DNA of 64,000 nucleotides from Ruminococcus sp. (GTDB lineage Bacteria; Bacillota; Clostridia; Oscillospirales; Acutalibacteraceae): positions 124,001 to 188,000 of the forward strand of contig JAFSZY010000014.1 of NCBI GenBank assembly GCA_017458845.1, in the 5' to 3' direction. The position numbers and the translations under genes were made by a program. Below, piece by piece: positions 26,270 to 35,139 of this stretch. Position 1 is the first letter of the stretch; each line of letters opens with the position of its first letter. The notes below the pieces were generated by a model. It ran no database searches, was not told where the DNA came from, and saw only the letters and a program-made list of their open reading frames with translations.

Positions 26270-27640
26270 TTATTTACCAAAAGGCGTAAGCTGCCAGATA
26301 TCCTTAAATGTTATTATTGCCATAAATGTCAGCAGAATTATAAGACCAACCGCGTTAACTATTTTCTCTACTTTACGCGGGATAGGCTTATGGAAAATAG
26401 CTTCAATCAACAAGAACAAAAAACGTCCGCCGTCAAGCGCGGGGAAAGGAAGCATATTAAATATTCCGAGGTTAACGGTAATTATCATCATTACATAAAG
26501 AATGTTGTTTACAGCGTCGCCGAAGCTTGATTTTAATCCCTCGGACGCTACCTGTGTAATTGCGGAAGCCGCTCCGACAGGTCCTGAAATATCCTTAAAC
26601 GAAAACTGCCCCTGCACAAGTCCTACAATTGACGACCATACCATACGAATCGTACTCACTGTCTGAGCTCCCGTCTGTTCCAAAACTGTACCGAAGGTCT
26701 TTTGTATGGGCTCTACATAGAAGTCTATAGAAACCGAAGGATCCTCCGCGTCTTTGCTTTTAAGATAAGTGTAAAACTCAAGGTTTTTAAGTTCAACTTG
26801 CTTACCGTCGCGAATAACTTCGGCGTCTGTTATAAATCTTTGGCGTGTCTTTTTCTCTATAATTTCGGGAATATTATAGTCGCTGATTCCCGCGGCTATC
26901 TCCATTTTATCGTAATATTCGTTATATACTTTTTTGGCTTCGGATTTTGATTTTGTCTCGTTGATTTTAGGAACGCCTTCTTTTAACAGCGCGTAAATTT
27001 TATTGAGTTGTTTGGTCTTTTTACCGAATTCTTTGTCGTTATACAGTTCACTGTATAATTCACATAAATATAGCGAGCAATCCTCTTTATAAATTGACAG
27101 CGATGAACCGTCAACTGTTTTACACTTTATAGTCGCTATAGCAAAGGACATATCCTGCGCTGTGACTATTGAATAATCGTTGATTTTTACAAATGTGTCT
27201 CCTTTTTGAAGTCCGCTGTTCGCGGAAAAAGCGACCTCGGAAAAGCCTGAAACGGTTGTTGAGTTGTATTCGGGGCTCTGAATAACAATTGTGAACATCA
27301 TAATAAAGCCCAAAAGAATATTCATAACCGCGCCCGCTATGATTATAATCATTCTTTTCCATACCTTGGCGTTATTAAAAGCGCGGGGATTATCGCTGTC
27401 CTCGTCTTCCCCCTCCATAGCGCAATAACCGCCAATAGGCAGCAGCCTCAGGGAATATTGTGTTTCACCTTTTTTGAAGCTGATAATCTTCGGACCCATA
27501 CCGAGGGAAAATTCATTCACCTGAACTCCGCTCTTTTTCGCGGCGATGAAATGACCGCCCTCGTGGAAAAATATTATAAGCATAAACAGCAGTACGCCTA
27601 TAACAATTAACCCTATGGTCGTTAGAATTGATAAAAACAT
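26270..27640 (-). CDS. rseP: Site-2 protease RseP/RasP, with enlarged PDZ region
   Basis: Intramembrane zinc metalloprotease that cuts anti-sigma factors and leftover signal peptides. 456 residues with HEGGH (26-30) in the first membrane helix, a PDZ region from about residue 128 and the third zinc ligand in LDGGR (402-406). The usual length is about 350-430; the extra length is a charged, helical stretch (about 178-272) inserted within the PDZ region, rich in Lys, Glu and Tyr, with two cysteines near its start. Sits in the standard order cdsA-dxr-rseP-ispG. Confidence 0.93.
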   Translation of the reverse strand: MFLSILTTIGLIVIGVLLFMLIIFFHEGGHFIAAKKSGVQVNEFSLGMGPKIISFKKGETQYSLRLLPIGGYCAMEGEDEDSDNPRAFNNAKVWKRMIIIIAGAVMNILLGFIMMFTIVIQSPEYNSTTVSGFSEVAFSANSGLQKGDTFVKINDYSIVTAQDMSFAIATIKCKTVDGSSLSIYKEDCSLYLCELYSELYNDKEFGKKTKQLNKIYALLKEGVPKINETKSKSEAKKVYNEYYDKMEIAAGISDYNIPEIIEKKTRQRFITDAEVIRDGKQVELKNLEFYTYLKSKDAEDPSVSIDFYVEPIQKTFGTVLEQTGAQTVSTIRMVWSSIVGLVQGQFSFKDISGPVGAASAITQVASEGLKSSFGDAVNNILYVMMIITVNLGIFNMLPFPALDGGRFLFLLIEAIFHKPIPRKVEKIVNAVGLIILLTFMAIITFKDIWQLTPFGK

Positions 27641-27659
27641 ATATAATTACTCCAATATA

Positions 27660-28805
27660 TCAGATATTACAGATAACAAAGTCACGCGCGGTTTTATCCG
27701 CGGCGAGAACATCCTCAACCGATTGAGCTTCTACATTATCCTGTCTTAGCATAGCGTCCATAACCAAATCGCCGATATCGAGGAAGGATATCTTACCATC
27801 ACGGAAGAGCTTGTTGGCAACTTCATTGGCGCCGTTAGCGGCAGCCGCGCACAGCCCTCCCCTGTCTATCGCCTGTTTGCAGGCTCTGAGGCATTTAAAC
27901 GCGTCATAGTCAGGCTCAAAAAATGTCAGCTTACCGTAATCCGTAAGATTAAGCTGCTTTACGGGCGACGGGAAACGTTTGGGATATGTAATCGCGTATT
28001 GAATAGGAATACGCATATCGGGCACGCCGAGCTGAGCGATAACAGAATTATCTGTGTATTCAATCATAGAATGAATAACGCTCTCACGATGAACTACTAC
28101 GTCGATTTTATTAGCGGGCATATCAAAAAGCCACGACGCCTCAATAATTTCAAGTCCTTTGTTCATCATTGTAGCAGAGTCTATGGTGATTTTTGCTCCC
28201 ATATCCCAGTTGGGATGATTTAGCGCCTGCTCAACTGTAACATCCTTTAACTCGTCAGCAGTCTTTCCGAAAAAAGGACCTCCCGACGCGGTGAGAATAA
28301 GACGTTTTAATGATTTGTTATCAGAACAGCCCTGCAAACACTGGAAAATAGCTGAATGCTCGCTATCCACAGGGTAAAGCGATACACCGTTTTCTTTGAT
28401 AGCATTCATAACTAAGCTTCCGCCTGCTACAAGGGTTTCCTTGTTGGCGAGCGCGATATTCTTTTTTGCGTTAGCGGCGGCAATAGTGGGCATTAAGCCG
28501 ACCATACCAACTACGGAATTGAGTATTAAATCAGCGTTTTCTATTGTTGCCGCCTCAATTAACCCGTCCATTCCGCAGGATACCTTTGTGTTTGTGTCGG
28601 CTAAATTTGACTTGAACTGAGTATATTTACTCTCGTCAAAAACAACCGCGAGAGCAGGCTCGTATTTGCGCACCTGCTCTTCGAGAACTTTGATATTTGT
28701 ATTGGCGGTAATCGCCTCTACATTTAAATTTAAATTATCAGCAACATCCAGAGCCTGAGTTCCTATTGAACCCGTTGACCCCAGGATACTAATATTATTA
28801 ACCAT
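27660..28805 (-). CDS. dxr: 1-deoxy-D-xylulose 5-phosphate reductoisomerase
   Basis: Second step of the non-mevalonate isoprenoid pathway; target of fosmidomycin in other bacteria. 381 residues with the NADPH-binding GSTGSIGTQ loop (9-17), the substrate/metal block PVDSEHSAIFQCL and NHPNWDMGAKITIDSATMMNKGLE. All usual active-site segments are intact. AAAGGTG precedes the ATG; 9 bases after cdsA. Confidence 0.97.
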   Translation of the reverse strand: MVNNISILGSTGSIGTQALDVADNLNLNVEAITANTNIKVLEEQVRKYEPALAVVFDESKYTQFKSNLADTNTKVSCGMDGLIEAATIENADLILNSVVGMVGLMPTIAAANAKKNIALANKETLVAGGSLVMNAIKENGVSLYPVDSEHSAIFQCLQGCSDNKSLKRLILTASGGPFFGKTADELKDVTVEQALNHPNWDMGAKITIDSATMMNKGLEIIEASWLFDMPANKIDVVVHRESVIHSMIEYTDNSVIAQLGVPDMRIPIQYAITYPKRFPSPVKQLNLTDYGKLTFFEPDYDAFKCLRACKQAIDRGGLCAAAANGANEVANKLFRDGKISFLDIGDLVMDAMLRQDNVEAQSVEDVLAADKTARDFVICNI

Positions 28806-28814
28806 ATTACACCT

Positions 28815-29642
28815 TTAAATTATAAACAGAGGTAAAAACTTCACCATAAAGTATACAATAGGGGCTGTAAAAATAACACTGTCGAAGCGATCGAGCACTC
28901 CTCCGTGACCGGGGAAAAATGAACCGAAATCTTTGATATCGCATGAACGTTTCACAAGTGAAAATGACAAATCACCCACAACAGCAACAATAGTGACAAC
29001 CGCGCCTAAAAGAATCATAAGCCCGACATTTAGTTTTGCGGTGTGTGATATAGCATTAAAAACTAAAGCGATAGCTAGAGCGCATATGATTCCTGTTACT
29101 ATACCGCCCGCGAATCCTTCAATTGTCTTTTTGGGGCTGATATTGGTACAAAGCTTGTGTTTGCCGAGAAAAACGCCTGTAAAGTACGCTCCTCCATCGG
29201 AAAACCACGGGATAGTCAGTGTGATTACAATGAAAAGGCTGAAATATCCGTGAAGTGAATTCGGGACAATCAGCATTGATGTCATTCCAAAAACAATAAT
29301 TATTGTACCCAGTATGGCAAAAGCCGCGTCAGAGAAACTTATTTCATCATGAAAGATTATCATCATTACAAAAATAGCCAGTATAAATAAGTAAGGGGTC
29401 AGCATTCCCAGCTTAAAATGGAACAAAGTTGGTTGTACAAACGCGTAGAGTACGCAGGGAATGAAAACCTTCATATTTTTCTGTAATTTTTTAGCGGCGA
29501 GAAATTCCACAATCATTATCGCGCATAACGCGCCGACAACAATAAAAATTAATCCGTGGAAGAACTCGCCCAGCAGCAAAAGCAGAATTCCAGCGGGAAT
29601 ACCGATAGCCGCCGTTAAAAGACGCGGTTTCATTGAGTCCAT
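28815..29642 (-). CDS. cdsA: Phosphatidate cytidylyltransferase
   Basis: Integral membrane enzyme that makes CDP-diacylglycerol from phosphatidic acid and CTP, feeding all phospholipid synthesis. 275 residues with about seven or eight membrane segments and the C-terminal signature SLVKRSCDIKDFG followed by PGHGGVLDRFDS. The start with AGAGG eight bases upstream is well supported. Normal place between uppS and dxr. Confidence 0.96.
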   Translation of the reverse strand: MDSMKPRLLTAAIGIPAGILLLLLGEFFHGLIFIVVGALCAIMIVEFLAAKKLQKNMKVFIPCVLYAFVQPTLFHFKLGMLTPYLFILAIFVMMIIFHDEISFSDAAFAILGTIIIVFGMTSMLIVPNSLHGYFSLFIVITLTIPWFSDGGAYFTGVFLGKHKLCTNISPKKTIEGFAGGIVTGIICALAIALVFNAISHTAKLNVGLMILLGAVVTIVAVVGDLSFSLVKRSCDIKDFGSFFPGHGGVLDRFDSVIFTAPIVYFMVKFLPLFII

Positions 29643-29662
29643 AATATCAACCTCTTTATTAG

Positions 29663-30406
29663 TTATACACCGCCGAATCTACGATTGCGGTTGTTGAAAA
29701 TTTTAATTGCTTCGTCAAGGTCGTCGGTTGTAAAGTCAGGCCAAAGCTTGTTCATTATTACAAACTCAGTATATGCGGCTTGCCAAAGCATAAAATTTGA
29801 AATTCTGTATTCACCCGAAGGACGGATTATAAGGTCGGGGTCAGGCTGTCCCGCGGTGTACAGGTTATCGGAAATAAGCTTTTCGTCTATACTGTCAACA
29901 CTAAGCTTATTGTTTTTCACGTCATTTGAAATTGACTTAACAGCTCTTACAATCTCGTCGCGGCTGCCATAATTCATAGCGATGTTAAGCACCATTCCGT
30001 CACGGTCTTTAGAGCCTTCCTCATTTTCTATCATTAAAGCTTTAAGCTCATCGCTGAAGTGCGTTTTGTCACCGATAAAGCGCACAACAATACTGTCGTC
30101 CTTAAAATCCATCAAAGCTTCCTCGAGATAGTCTTTAAAAAGCTTCATCAAAGCGTTGATTTCTTCCTCGGGACGTTTCCAGTTTTCTGTAGAAAAAGCG
30201 TAGACTGTAAGATACTTTATGCCTATATCCGAGCAATAGCGGGAAATAGTACGAAAAACCTTGCCTCCCGCGTTATGACCGGCGGAACGCGGGAGCTTGC
30301 GCTTTTTTGCCCAGCGTCCGTTTCCGTCCATAATAATGCCGATGTGCTCTGGCAGTACTATTTCCTCGGATAATTGTTGATGTTTTTTCTTTTTGAAGAA
30401 AGCCAT
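29663..30406 (-). CDS. uppS: Undecaprenyl diphosphate synthase
   Basis: cis-Prenyltransferase that extends farnesyl diphosphate with isopentenyl units to make the C55 lipid carrier for cell-wall polymers. 247 residues with the catalytic IIMDGNGRWAKKR block (D27), the NIAMNYGSRDEI segment and the C-terminal DPDLIIRPSGEYRISNFMLWQ signature. It starts 2 bases after the frr stop. Its substrate is the product of IspA, encoded at 59.5 kb. Confidence 0.97.
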   Translation of the reverse strand: MAFFKKKKHQQLSEEIVLPEHIGIIMDGNGRWAKKRKLPRSAGHNAGGKVFRTISRYCSDIGIKYLTVYAFSTENWKRPEEEINALMKLFKDYLEEALMDFKDDSIVVRFIGDKTHFSDELKALMIENEEGSKDRDGMVLNIAMNYGSRDEIVRAVKSISNDVKNNKLSVDSIDEKLISDNLYTAGQPDPDLIIRPSGEYRISNFMLWQAAYTEFVIMNKLWPDFTTDDLDEAIKIFNNRNRRFGGV

Positions 30407-30408
30407 TT

Positions 30409-30963
30409 TTACATTTCCATAATTTCTTTCTGCTTGTCTTTGCAGATTGAATCAGCTTTTTTGATGTACTTATCAGTTAATTCCTGAACATCTTCCTCGC
30501 CGTCTTTAAGGTCATCCTCAGTGAGGTCGCCGTTCTTCTTGAGCTTTTTGAGGTCGTCAATGGCGTCGCGGCGTACGTTCCTGATTTGAACCTTAGTACC
30601 CTCGGCAATCTTGGAAACGTCCTTAACGATTTCCTTACGTCTGTCCTCTGTGAGAGGCGGAAAGTTAAGGCGAATTACTTTGCCGTCATTCTGGGGATTG
30701 ATTCCGATTTCAGAAGCCTGGATAGCCTTATTAATCGTTTTAAGAATTGAACCGTCCCAGGGTTGAATAACGATTGTTCTTGCTTCAGGAACCGAAACAG
30801 AAGCCACCTGGTTGATGGGAGTAGGTGTTCCGTAATAATCAACCTTAATTTTGTCGAGAATCGAGGGATTAGCGCGGCCTGCTCTTATTGATTTATATTC
30901 TTCAACAAGGTGGTCAATTCTTCTGCCCATTCTTTCTTCCGCTCTTTTAAGTGTATCTTTCAT
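30409..30963 (-). CDS. frr: Ribosome recycling factor
   Basis: Splits post-termination ribosomes together with EF-G. 184 residues, the standard length, mostly long helices; the blocks SIRAGRANPSILDKIKVDYYG, IQPWDGSILKTI and NFPPLTEDRRKEIVK are typical. A consensus AGGAGG lies before the ATG. It follows pyrH by 23 bases in the standard order pyrH-frr-uppS-cdsA. Confidence 0.98.
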   Translation of the reverse strand: MKDTLKRAEERMGRRIDHLVEEYKSIRAGRANPSILDKIKVDYYGTPTPINQVASVSVPEARTIVIQPWDGSILKTINKAIQASEIGINPQNDGKVIRLNFPPLTEDRRKEIVKDVSKIAEGTKVQIRNVRRDAIDDLKKLKKNGDLTEDDLKDGEEDVQELTDKYIKKADSICKDKQKEIMEM

Positions 30964-30986
30964 AGTTGTGTCCTCCTAAATCTTGA

Positions 30987-31694
30987 TTAATACACGAGAG
31001 TGCCTATAGGCTCTCCTTTAACTGCCTTATAAATGTTATCGGGTTTATCTATGCTGAAAACAATCAGCCCGATATCGTTATCCTTACAAAGTGAAGCCGC
31101 CGTGCTGTCCATAACGCCTAAATCTTTGTTAAGTACATCGAAGAATGAAAGCTTGTCATACTTAACAGCGCCGGGATTAGTCTTGGGATCGCTGTCATAT
31201 ACGCCGTCAACGAGCGTAGCCTTGAGGATGATATCGGCTTCGATTTCCGCGGCTCTTAAAGCGGCGGCTGTATCGGTGCTGAAGAACGGGTTGCCTGTGC
31301 CGCAGCCAAACACTACGACTCTTCCCTTTTCAAGGTGTCTGATAGCCTTGCCTCTGATATACGGCTCAGCAACCTGACGCATTGAAATAGCTGTCTGAAC
31401 TCTTACGTCTACACCGAGCGCCTCGAGTGAATCCGCAACGCCTAGAGCGTTAATAGCCGTTGCGAGCATACCAATGTGGTCGGCTCTTGTTCTGTCCATA
31501 GAACCCGAGCTTCTGCCACGCCAGAAGTTGCCGCCGCCGACAACGATGGCAATTTCCGCGCCCTCGTCATTTAAACGTTTGATAGGTTCAACAATCTTTG
31601 TCACCGTGTCAAAGTCGATGCCTTGTTTTTTGTCCCCCGCGAGTGATTCGCCTGATAATTTGAGTAATACTCTTTTATATTTTATATCGCTCAT
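30987..31694 (-). CDS. pyrH: UMP kinase
   Basis: Phosphorylates UMP to UDP, feeding pyrimidine nucleotides and UDP-sugars; hexameric amino-acid-kinase fold, GTP-activated in most bacteria. 235 residues with [20 protein letters not shown] and the [20 protein letters not shown] block. An upstream ATG at 31703 touches the GGAG site directly, so the ATG at 31694, at proper spacing, is the better start. Between tsf and this gene there is a strong terminator; a TATAAT about 60 bases before the ATG could be its -10 box but lacks a good -35. Confidence 0.95.
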   Translation of the reverse strand: MSDIKYKRVLLKLSGESLAGDKKQGIDFDTVTKIVEPIKRLNDEGAEIAIVVGGGNFWRGRSSGSMDRTRADHIGMLATAINALGVADSLEALGVDVRVQTAISMRQVAEPYIRGKAIRHLEKGRVVVFGCGTGNPFFSTDTAAALRAAEIEADIILKATLVDGVYDSDPKTNPGAVKYDKLSFFDVLNKDLGVMDSTAASLCKDNDIGLIVFSIDKPDNIYKAVKGEPIGTLVY

Positions 31695-31802
31695 TTTGCT
31701 CATCTCCGATTACATATTTATACTTATAATAATTTTACTCTAATACGCAGTTATTATAACGCTGTAAAGGAATTATAACCCAAATATAAGATACAGTTTT
31801 GT

Positions 31803-31836
31803 AATAAAAAAGGGATGTTCAATTCCGAACATCCCT
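31803..31836 (-). terminator. Terminator of rpsB-tsf
   Basis: On the minus strand a perfect 10-bp stem AGGGATGTTC / GAACATCCCT with a 6-base loop, followed by six T. It starts 9 bases after the tsf stop and separates rpsB-tsf from pyrH. Confidence 0.88.
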
Positions 31837-31845
31837 CAACACTTT

Positions 31846-32754
31846 TTATTTTGTCATTGAAGCAACTTCAGCAGCGAAGTCGTCCTGACGCTTTTCAATT
31901 CCCTCGCCCTTTTCAAAGCGTGTGAATTCTTTGATCGTGATTGTTCCGCCGAGTGACTTGGCAACGGAATCAATGTACTTTTTAACTGTCTGCTTGTTGT
32001 CCTTAACGAATTCCTGGTCAACAAGGCAGTTTTCCTTATAGTACTTATTGATTTTGCCCATAACAATCTTGTCAGCGATAGCCTCGGGCTTACCTGCGTT
32101 GATAACCTCAGCGCGCATAATCTCTTTTTCGTGCTCGATTACGTCAGCGGGTACATCGTCGCGTGTGAGATACTGTGTGCCGAGAGCGGCAATCTGCATA
32201 GCAACATCCTTGCCAGCTGTGATGAATTCGGGCTTGTCGGCTACGTCTGTGTCAAAGTTAACGAGAACGCCGATTTTGCCGCCTGCGTGTACATAAGATA
32301 CACAGTTGCCCTCGTAACGTACGAAACGACGAATCTTGATGTTCTCGCCGATAACCTGAATCTTCTCTGTGAGAAGCTCGTCGACTGTCATTTCTGTGCA
32401 GCAAGCCTTGCAACCCATAAGAGCCTCAACGTCAGCGGGAGCCTCTTTCATAATTGTCTTGGCTACTGTCTCAACAAATGACATAAAGTCAGCGTTCTTA
32501 GCAACGAAGTCTGTCTCAGCGTTAACCTCAACAACAACGCCGATTTTGTTATCTTCGGAAGTAGTAGCGAAAGCTACACCCTCAGCGGCAATTCTGGAAG
32601 CCTTTTTGGCGGCCTTAGCAAGACCCTGCTCACGAAGAATATCAACAGCCTTGTCCATATCTCCGTCAGTCTCAACGAGAGCCTTTTTGCAGTCCATCAT
32701 ACCGCAGCCTGTCTTTTCTCTTAACGCCTTAACGTCCTGAGCTGTAAAATTCAT
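31846..32754 (-). CDS. tsf: Translation elongation factor Ts
   Basis: Exchanges GDP for GTP on EF-Tu. 302 residues: an N-terminal UBA-like domain with the signature LREKTGCGMMDCKKALVE, the EF-Tu-contacting DFVAKNADF block and a duplicated core. Follows rpsB after 31 bases, the universal pair. The first domain contains three extra cysteines (GCKACC, about 117-122), unusual but not in a known functional site. Confidence 0.98.
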   Translation of the reverse strand: MNFTAQDVKALREKTGCGMMDCKKALVETDGDMDKAVDILREQGLAKAAKKASRIAAEGVAFATTSEDNKIGVVVEVNAETDFVAKNADFMSFVETVAKTIMKEAPADVEALMGCKACCTEMTVDELLTEKIQVIGENIKIRRFVRYEGNCVSYVHAGGKIGVLVNFDTDVADKPEFITAGKDVAMQIAALGTQYLTRDDVPADVIEHEKEIMRAEVINAGKPEAIADKIVMGKINKYYKENCLVDQEFVKDNKQTVKKYIDSVAKSLGGTITIKEFTRFEKGEGIEKRQDDFAAEVASMTK

Positions 32755-32785
32755 TTATATGTCAATCCTTTCGATAATTACTAAA

Positions 32786-33529
32786 TTATTCCTCGGAAGC
32801 TTCTTCAGCCTCGTCAGCGTCGTCTTCTACTGCCGCGGCGCCCATCTGACCCTCGCGACCTTCGATAATAGCGTCAGCCATTGCGCCCGCGATAAGCTTA
32901 ACCGCGCGGATAGCGTCATCGTTACCGGGGATTACAAAATCGACCTCGTCGGGGTCGCAGTTTGTATCAACGATAGCAACAACAGGGATACCAAGCTTTT
33001 TAGCTTCGGCAACAGCGATTTTTTCTTTTCTGGGGTCAACAACAAAGAGAGCTCCGGGCATCTCAGACATATCCTTAATACCGCCCAAAAATTTCTCGAG
33101 TCTGTCAATCTCAAGGTTGAGCTTGATAACTTCCTTCTTGGGAAGAAGATCAAATGTACCGTCTTCCTGCATAACTCTGAGCTGTTTAAGACGGGCGATT
33201 CTCTTGCGAATTGTTGAGAAGTTTGTGAGCATACCGCCGAGCCATCTTGCGTTTACAAAGTAAGCGCCTGCTCTCTCAGCCTCTTCCTTAATGGAATCCT
33301 GAGCCTGCTTTTTTGTTCCTACGAAAAGAATGTTCTTGCCGTCCATAGCAAGTTCTTTGATGAAGTTATAAGCCTCATCAAGCTTTTTAACGGTCTTCTG
33401 CAAGTCAATGATGTAGATACCGTTACGTTCGGTGAAGATATACTCCGCCATTTTAGGGTTCCAGCGCCTTGTCTGATGTCCGAAATGAACGCCTGCCTCA
33501 AGAAGCTGTTTCATGGATACTGTTGACAT
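32786..33529 (-). CDS. rpsB: 30S ribosomal protein S2
   Basis: Ribosomal protein of the small subunit, needed to bind S1 and to start translation. 247 residues: begins [27 protein letters not shown], ends in an acidic glutamate- and aspartate-rich tail of about 20 residues. AAGGAGG precedes the ATG. A structured leader and strong promoter lie upstream, so S2 probably controls its own mRNA. Confidence 0.98.
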   Translation of the reverse strand: MSTVSMKQLLEAGVHFGHQTRRWNPKMAEYIFTERNGIYIIDLQKTVKKLDEAYNFIKELAMDGKNILFVGTKKQAQDSIKEEAERAGAYFVNARWLGGMLTNFSTIRKRIARLKQLRVMQEDGTFDLLPKKEVIKLNLEIDRLEKFLGGIKDMSEMPGALFVVDPRKEKIAVAEAKKLGIPVVAIVDTNCDPDEVDFVIPGNDDAIRAVKLIAGAMADAIIEGREGQMGAAAVEDDADEAEEASEE

Positions 33530-33559
33530 AATTAATTCCTCCTTAGGTTAAAACCTCCG

Positions 33560-33630
33560 TTCAGTCTTGATTCTTATCGGTTCAAACGAGGGATGTATCC
33601 TTCCCTCGGCACCTCACCGATAGACTTGAA
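33560..33630 (-). ncRNA. Structured rpsB leader, possible S2-binding autoregulatory element
   Basis: In the 5' leader of rpsB, read on the minus strand, an inner stem CGAGGG / CCCTCG with a 10-base loop sits inside a longer helix in which TATCGGT pairs with ACCGATA and TTCAAGTCT pairs roughly with AGACTGAA. The element lies between the promoter and the ribosome site. Firmicute rpsB leaders are known to carry S2-responsive structures; identity with that family is inferred from position and shape only. Confidence 0.65.
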
Positions 33631-33648
33631 CGTGCGAAATGCCTGTAT

Positions 33649-33676
33649 ATTATACCACAAATTCAGGAAAAATCAA
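33649..33676 (-). promoter_or_regulatory. SigA-type promoter of rpsB-tsf
   Basis: On the minus strand TTGATT (33671-33676) and a perfect TATAAT (33649-33654) with a 16-bp spacer. It gives a leader of about 110 bases that contains the structured element. Confidence 0.8.
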
Positions 33677-33696
33677 GCTTTTTTCAAAAAACGGTA

Positions 33697-33720
33697 AATA
33701 AAAAGCTCCCTTTCGGGAGC
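33697..33720 (-). terminator. Terminator of the SleB-like gene
   Basis: Perfect stem GCTCCC / GGGAGC with a 4-base loop, followed on the minus strand by five T and further T-rich sequence; begins 8 bases after the stop codon. Confidence 0.88.
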
Positions 33721-33728
33721 GATTTTAA

Positions 33729-34487
33729 TTAAGCTTTGTCAAAGAATCTGATATTTCCGCAGGATGTTACAAAAACCTGGCTTTCGTGCCAATCGCTGGA
33801 TACCATATCCGAAGCGTAGAAATAAAGGATTCTGTGATCAACTGCGCGTCCGTCGCTGTCAAAAATAAATGATACAGCCTGTTTAGCGGCAGATGAAGGT
33901 GTGTTGTACATTGAAGCGTCGTATTGATACATCGACGCAATACTTTCAACAGAAGTTGTACCGGACTCAACCATACTATCGTGGATAGCCTGAGCTACAA
34001 GAGCACAGCCCTCATAACCTAATCCGCCTGCCTCACCCATTACAAGTCCCTCAAGAAGAGTTCTGTCGTAATCGCTGAGCTCAATGTGAGTACCTGAAGC
34101 ACTGCTTTCCTGCTGAGGTTCTGTTTCCTCAACAACAGCCTCTGTCTCCTGCTCTGTAACAGGCTCAGTGGGAGCTTCTGTTTGAGGTTCGGTTTCTTTT
34201 TTGGTCACGGACTCTGTAGCCTTTGTTGTTTCGGGCTCAGTATCGGCAACGATAGCGTTGTCAAGAACATCCGAGTCGCCTACATTAACGGTGGACTTCT
34301 GTTCACCTGATACCGCGGCAACGTTCTGTACAAGGCTTATGCTCGGAATAACGATAGCTGACATAACAATAAAAGATGTTATTATAATTGAACCGATTTT
34401 TGAAATCTTCTTTACCTTGTTGACAGGTTGCGCGTGTTTTGCTTTTGAATCATTTGTTTTTAAATGCTTATAATTTGAACTTCTCAA
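33729..34487 (-). CDS. Exported SleB-like cell-wall hydrolase
   Basis: 252 residues. A basic N-terminus and one membrane segment (about 31-56) are followed by a linker rich in Thr, Glu and Pro with repeated TEP/TEAP units (about 82-130), then a domain like the SleB/Hydrolase_2 family: LLEGLVMGEAGGLGYEGCALVAQAIHDSM, where the glutamate in GEAGG matches the expected catalytic residue of these lytic transglycosylases. SleB proteins degrade spore cortex, but relatives act in growing cells, so the role is open. The start is TTG with a perfect AGGAGG eight bases before. Monocistronic, with its own promoter and terminator. Confidence 0.82.
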   Translation of the reverse strand: MRSSNYKHLKTNDSKAKHAQPVNKVKKISKIGSIIITSFIVMSAIVIPSISLVQNVAAVSGEQKSTVNVGDSDVLDNAIVADTEPETTKATESVTKKETEPQTEAPTEPVTEQETEAVVEETEPQQESSASGTHIELSDYDRTLLEGLVMGEAGGLGYEGCALVAQAIHDSMVESGTTSVESIASMYQYDASMYNTPSSAAKQAVSFIFDSDGRAVDHRILYFYASDMVSSDWHESQVFVTSCGNIRFFDKA

Positions 34488-34580
34488 AATCTTTTCCTCC
34501 TATCGAGTACGCTCTAAATCAATACGCAGTCTTTAGTAAGCAAGTGTATTTGATTGGTTCACACAATTTTCATTGGCGCT

Positions 34581-34609
34581 ATTAAAACACACTTTTTTTA
34601 AAAAATCAA
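34581..34609 (-). promoter_or_regulatory. SigA-type promoter of the SleB-like gene
   Basis: On the minus strand TTGATT (34604-34609) and TTTAAT (34581-34586) with a 17-bp spacer; the leader would be about 85 bases. The SigA-like match suggests expression in growing cells rather than only in the forespore. Confidence 0.65.
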
Positions 34610-34713
34610 GTCGGAATGCGGGTTTGAGCGGTTAAATTCGGTTACAACGGTAACATTCTGTAATTTTATTTCTTTAAAAGGAATATAAACTTATACACAA
34701 TAAACAAAAAGAA

Positions 34714-34746
34714 CTACCCTTGTATAAAAATTTTTTGAACAAGGCA
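34714..34746 (-). terminator. Terminator of the ylmC-type gene
   Basis: On the minus strand CTGCCTTGT pairs with ACAAGGGTAG (one bulge, one G-T pair) around an AT-rich loop, followed by TTCTTTTTG. Confidence 0.6.
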
Positions 34747-34761
34747 GAAATGGTATTTTTT

Positions 34762-35049
34762 TTAAAATTTATTAAAAAAACGGCGTTTTTTACCGCCAGG
34801 ACGGCGAAATTCTCCCTCTGAACCTACAAGTATTGTATCCTCCCCGATCAGCTCAATCTGATCCCAAGGGATAACGCAATCATCCTTTCTGCCAAGCAAG
34901 CCCCATAGCTTAAGCCTGCCGTAAATGATAAGAGCGCATACCCTCGCGCTTTTGGTATTCACCTCCAAATCGTCAACATATCCTATCCTGCATCCGTTGC
35001 GGCTGTTTATTACCTCTTTGTTCCTTAGTTGGGAAAGACTGCAATTCAT
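34762..35049 (-). CDS. YlmC/YmxH-family sporulation protein, PRC-barrel
   Basis: 95 residues forming a single PRC-barrel domain (LRNKEVINSRNGCRIGYVDDLEV ... CVIPWDQIELIGEDTILV) with a basic C-terminal tail. The family is recorded as sporulation protein YlmC/YmxH; a clear biochemical role is not known. GGTAGTGAT precedes the ATG. It is monocistronic and divergent from degV; the promoter must lie in the 90-bp AT-rich gap, but no convincing SigA match is seen on this strand, which would fit a sporulation sigma factor. Confidence 0.85.
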   Translation of the reverse strand: MNCSLSQLRNKEVINSRNGCRIGYVDDLEVNTKSARVCALIIYGRLKLWGLLGRKDDCVIPWDQIELIGEDTILVGSEGEFRRPGGKKRRFFNKF

Positions 35050-35069
35050 AAAATATCACTACCTTTTTA

Positions 35070-35098
35070 TTGACAATTAATAGCGTATTTATTATAAT
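35070..35098 (+). promoter_or_regulatory. Consensus SigA promoter of degV
   Basis: Perfect TTGACA (35070-35075), 17-bp spacer, perfect TATAAT (35093-35098), 42 bp before the degV ATG. This is the best promoter match in the window and predicts high constitutive expression. Confidence 0.9.
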
Positions 35099-35139
35099 TT
35101 ATATGTAATATACATTATATATATTACCAGGAGGTTAAT

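Noticed and set aside
32390-32420. Cys-rich GCKACC stretch in EF-Ts as a metal site or frameshift
   Set aside because: The reading frame and the flanking family sequence are intact and a single short cysteine cluster is not enough to claim metal binding.
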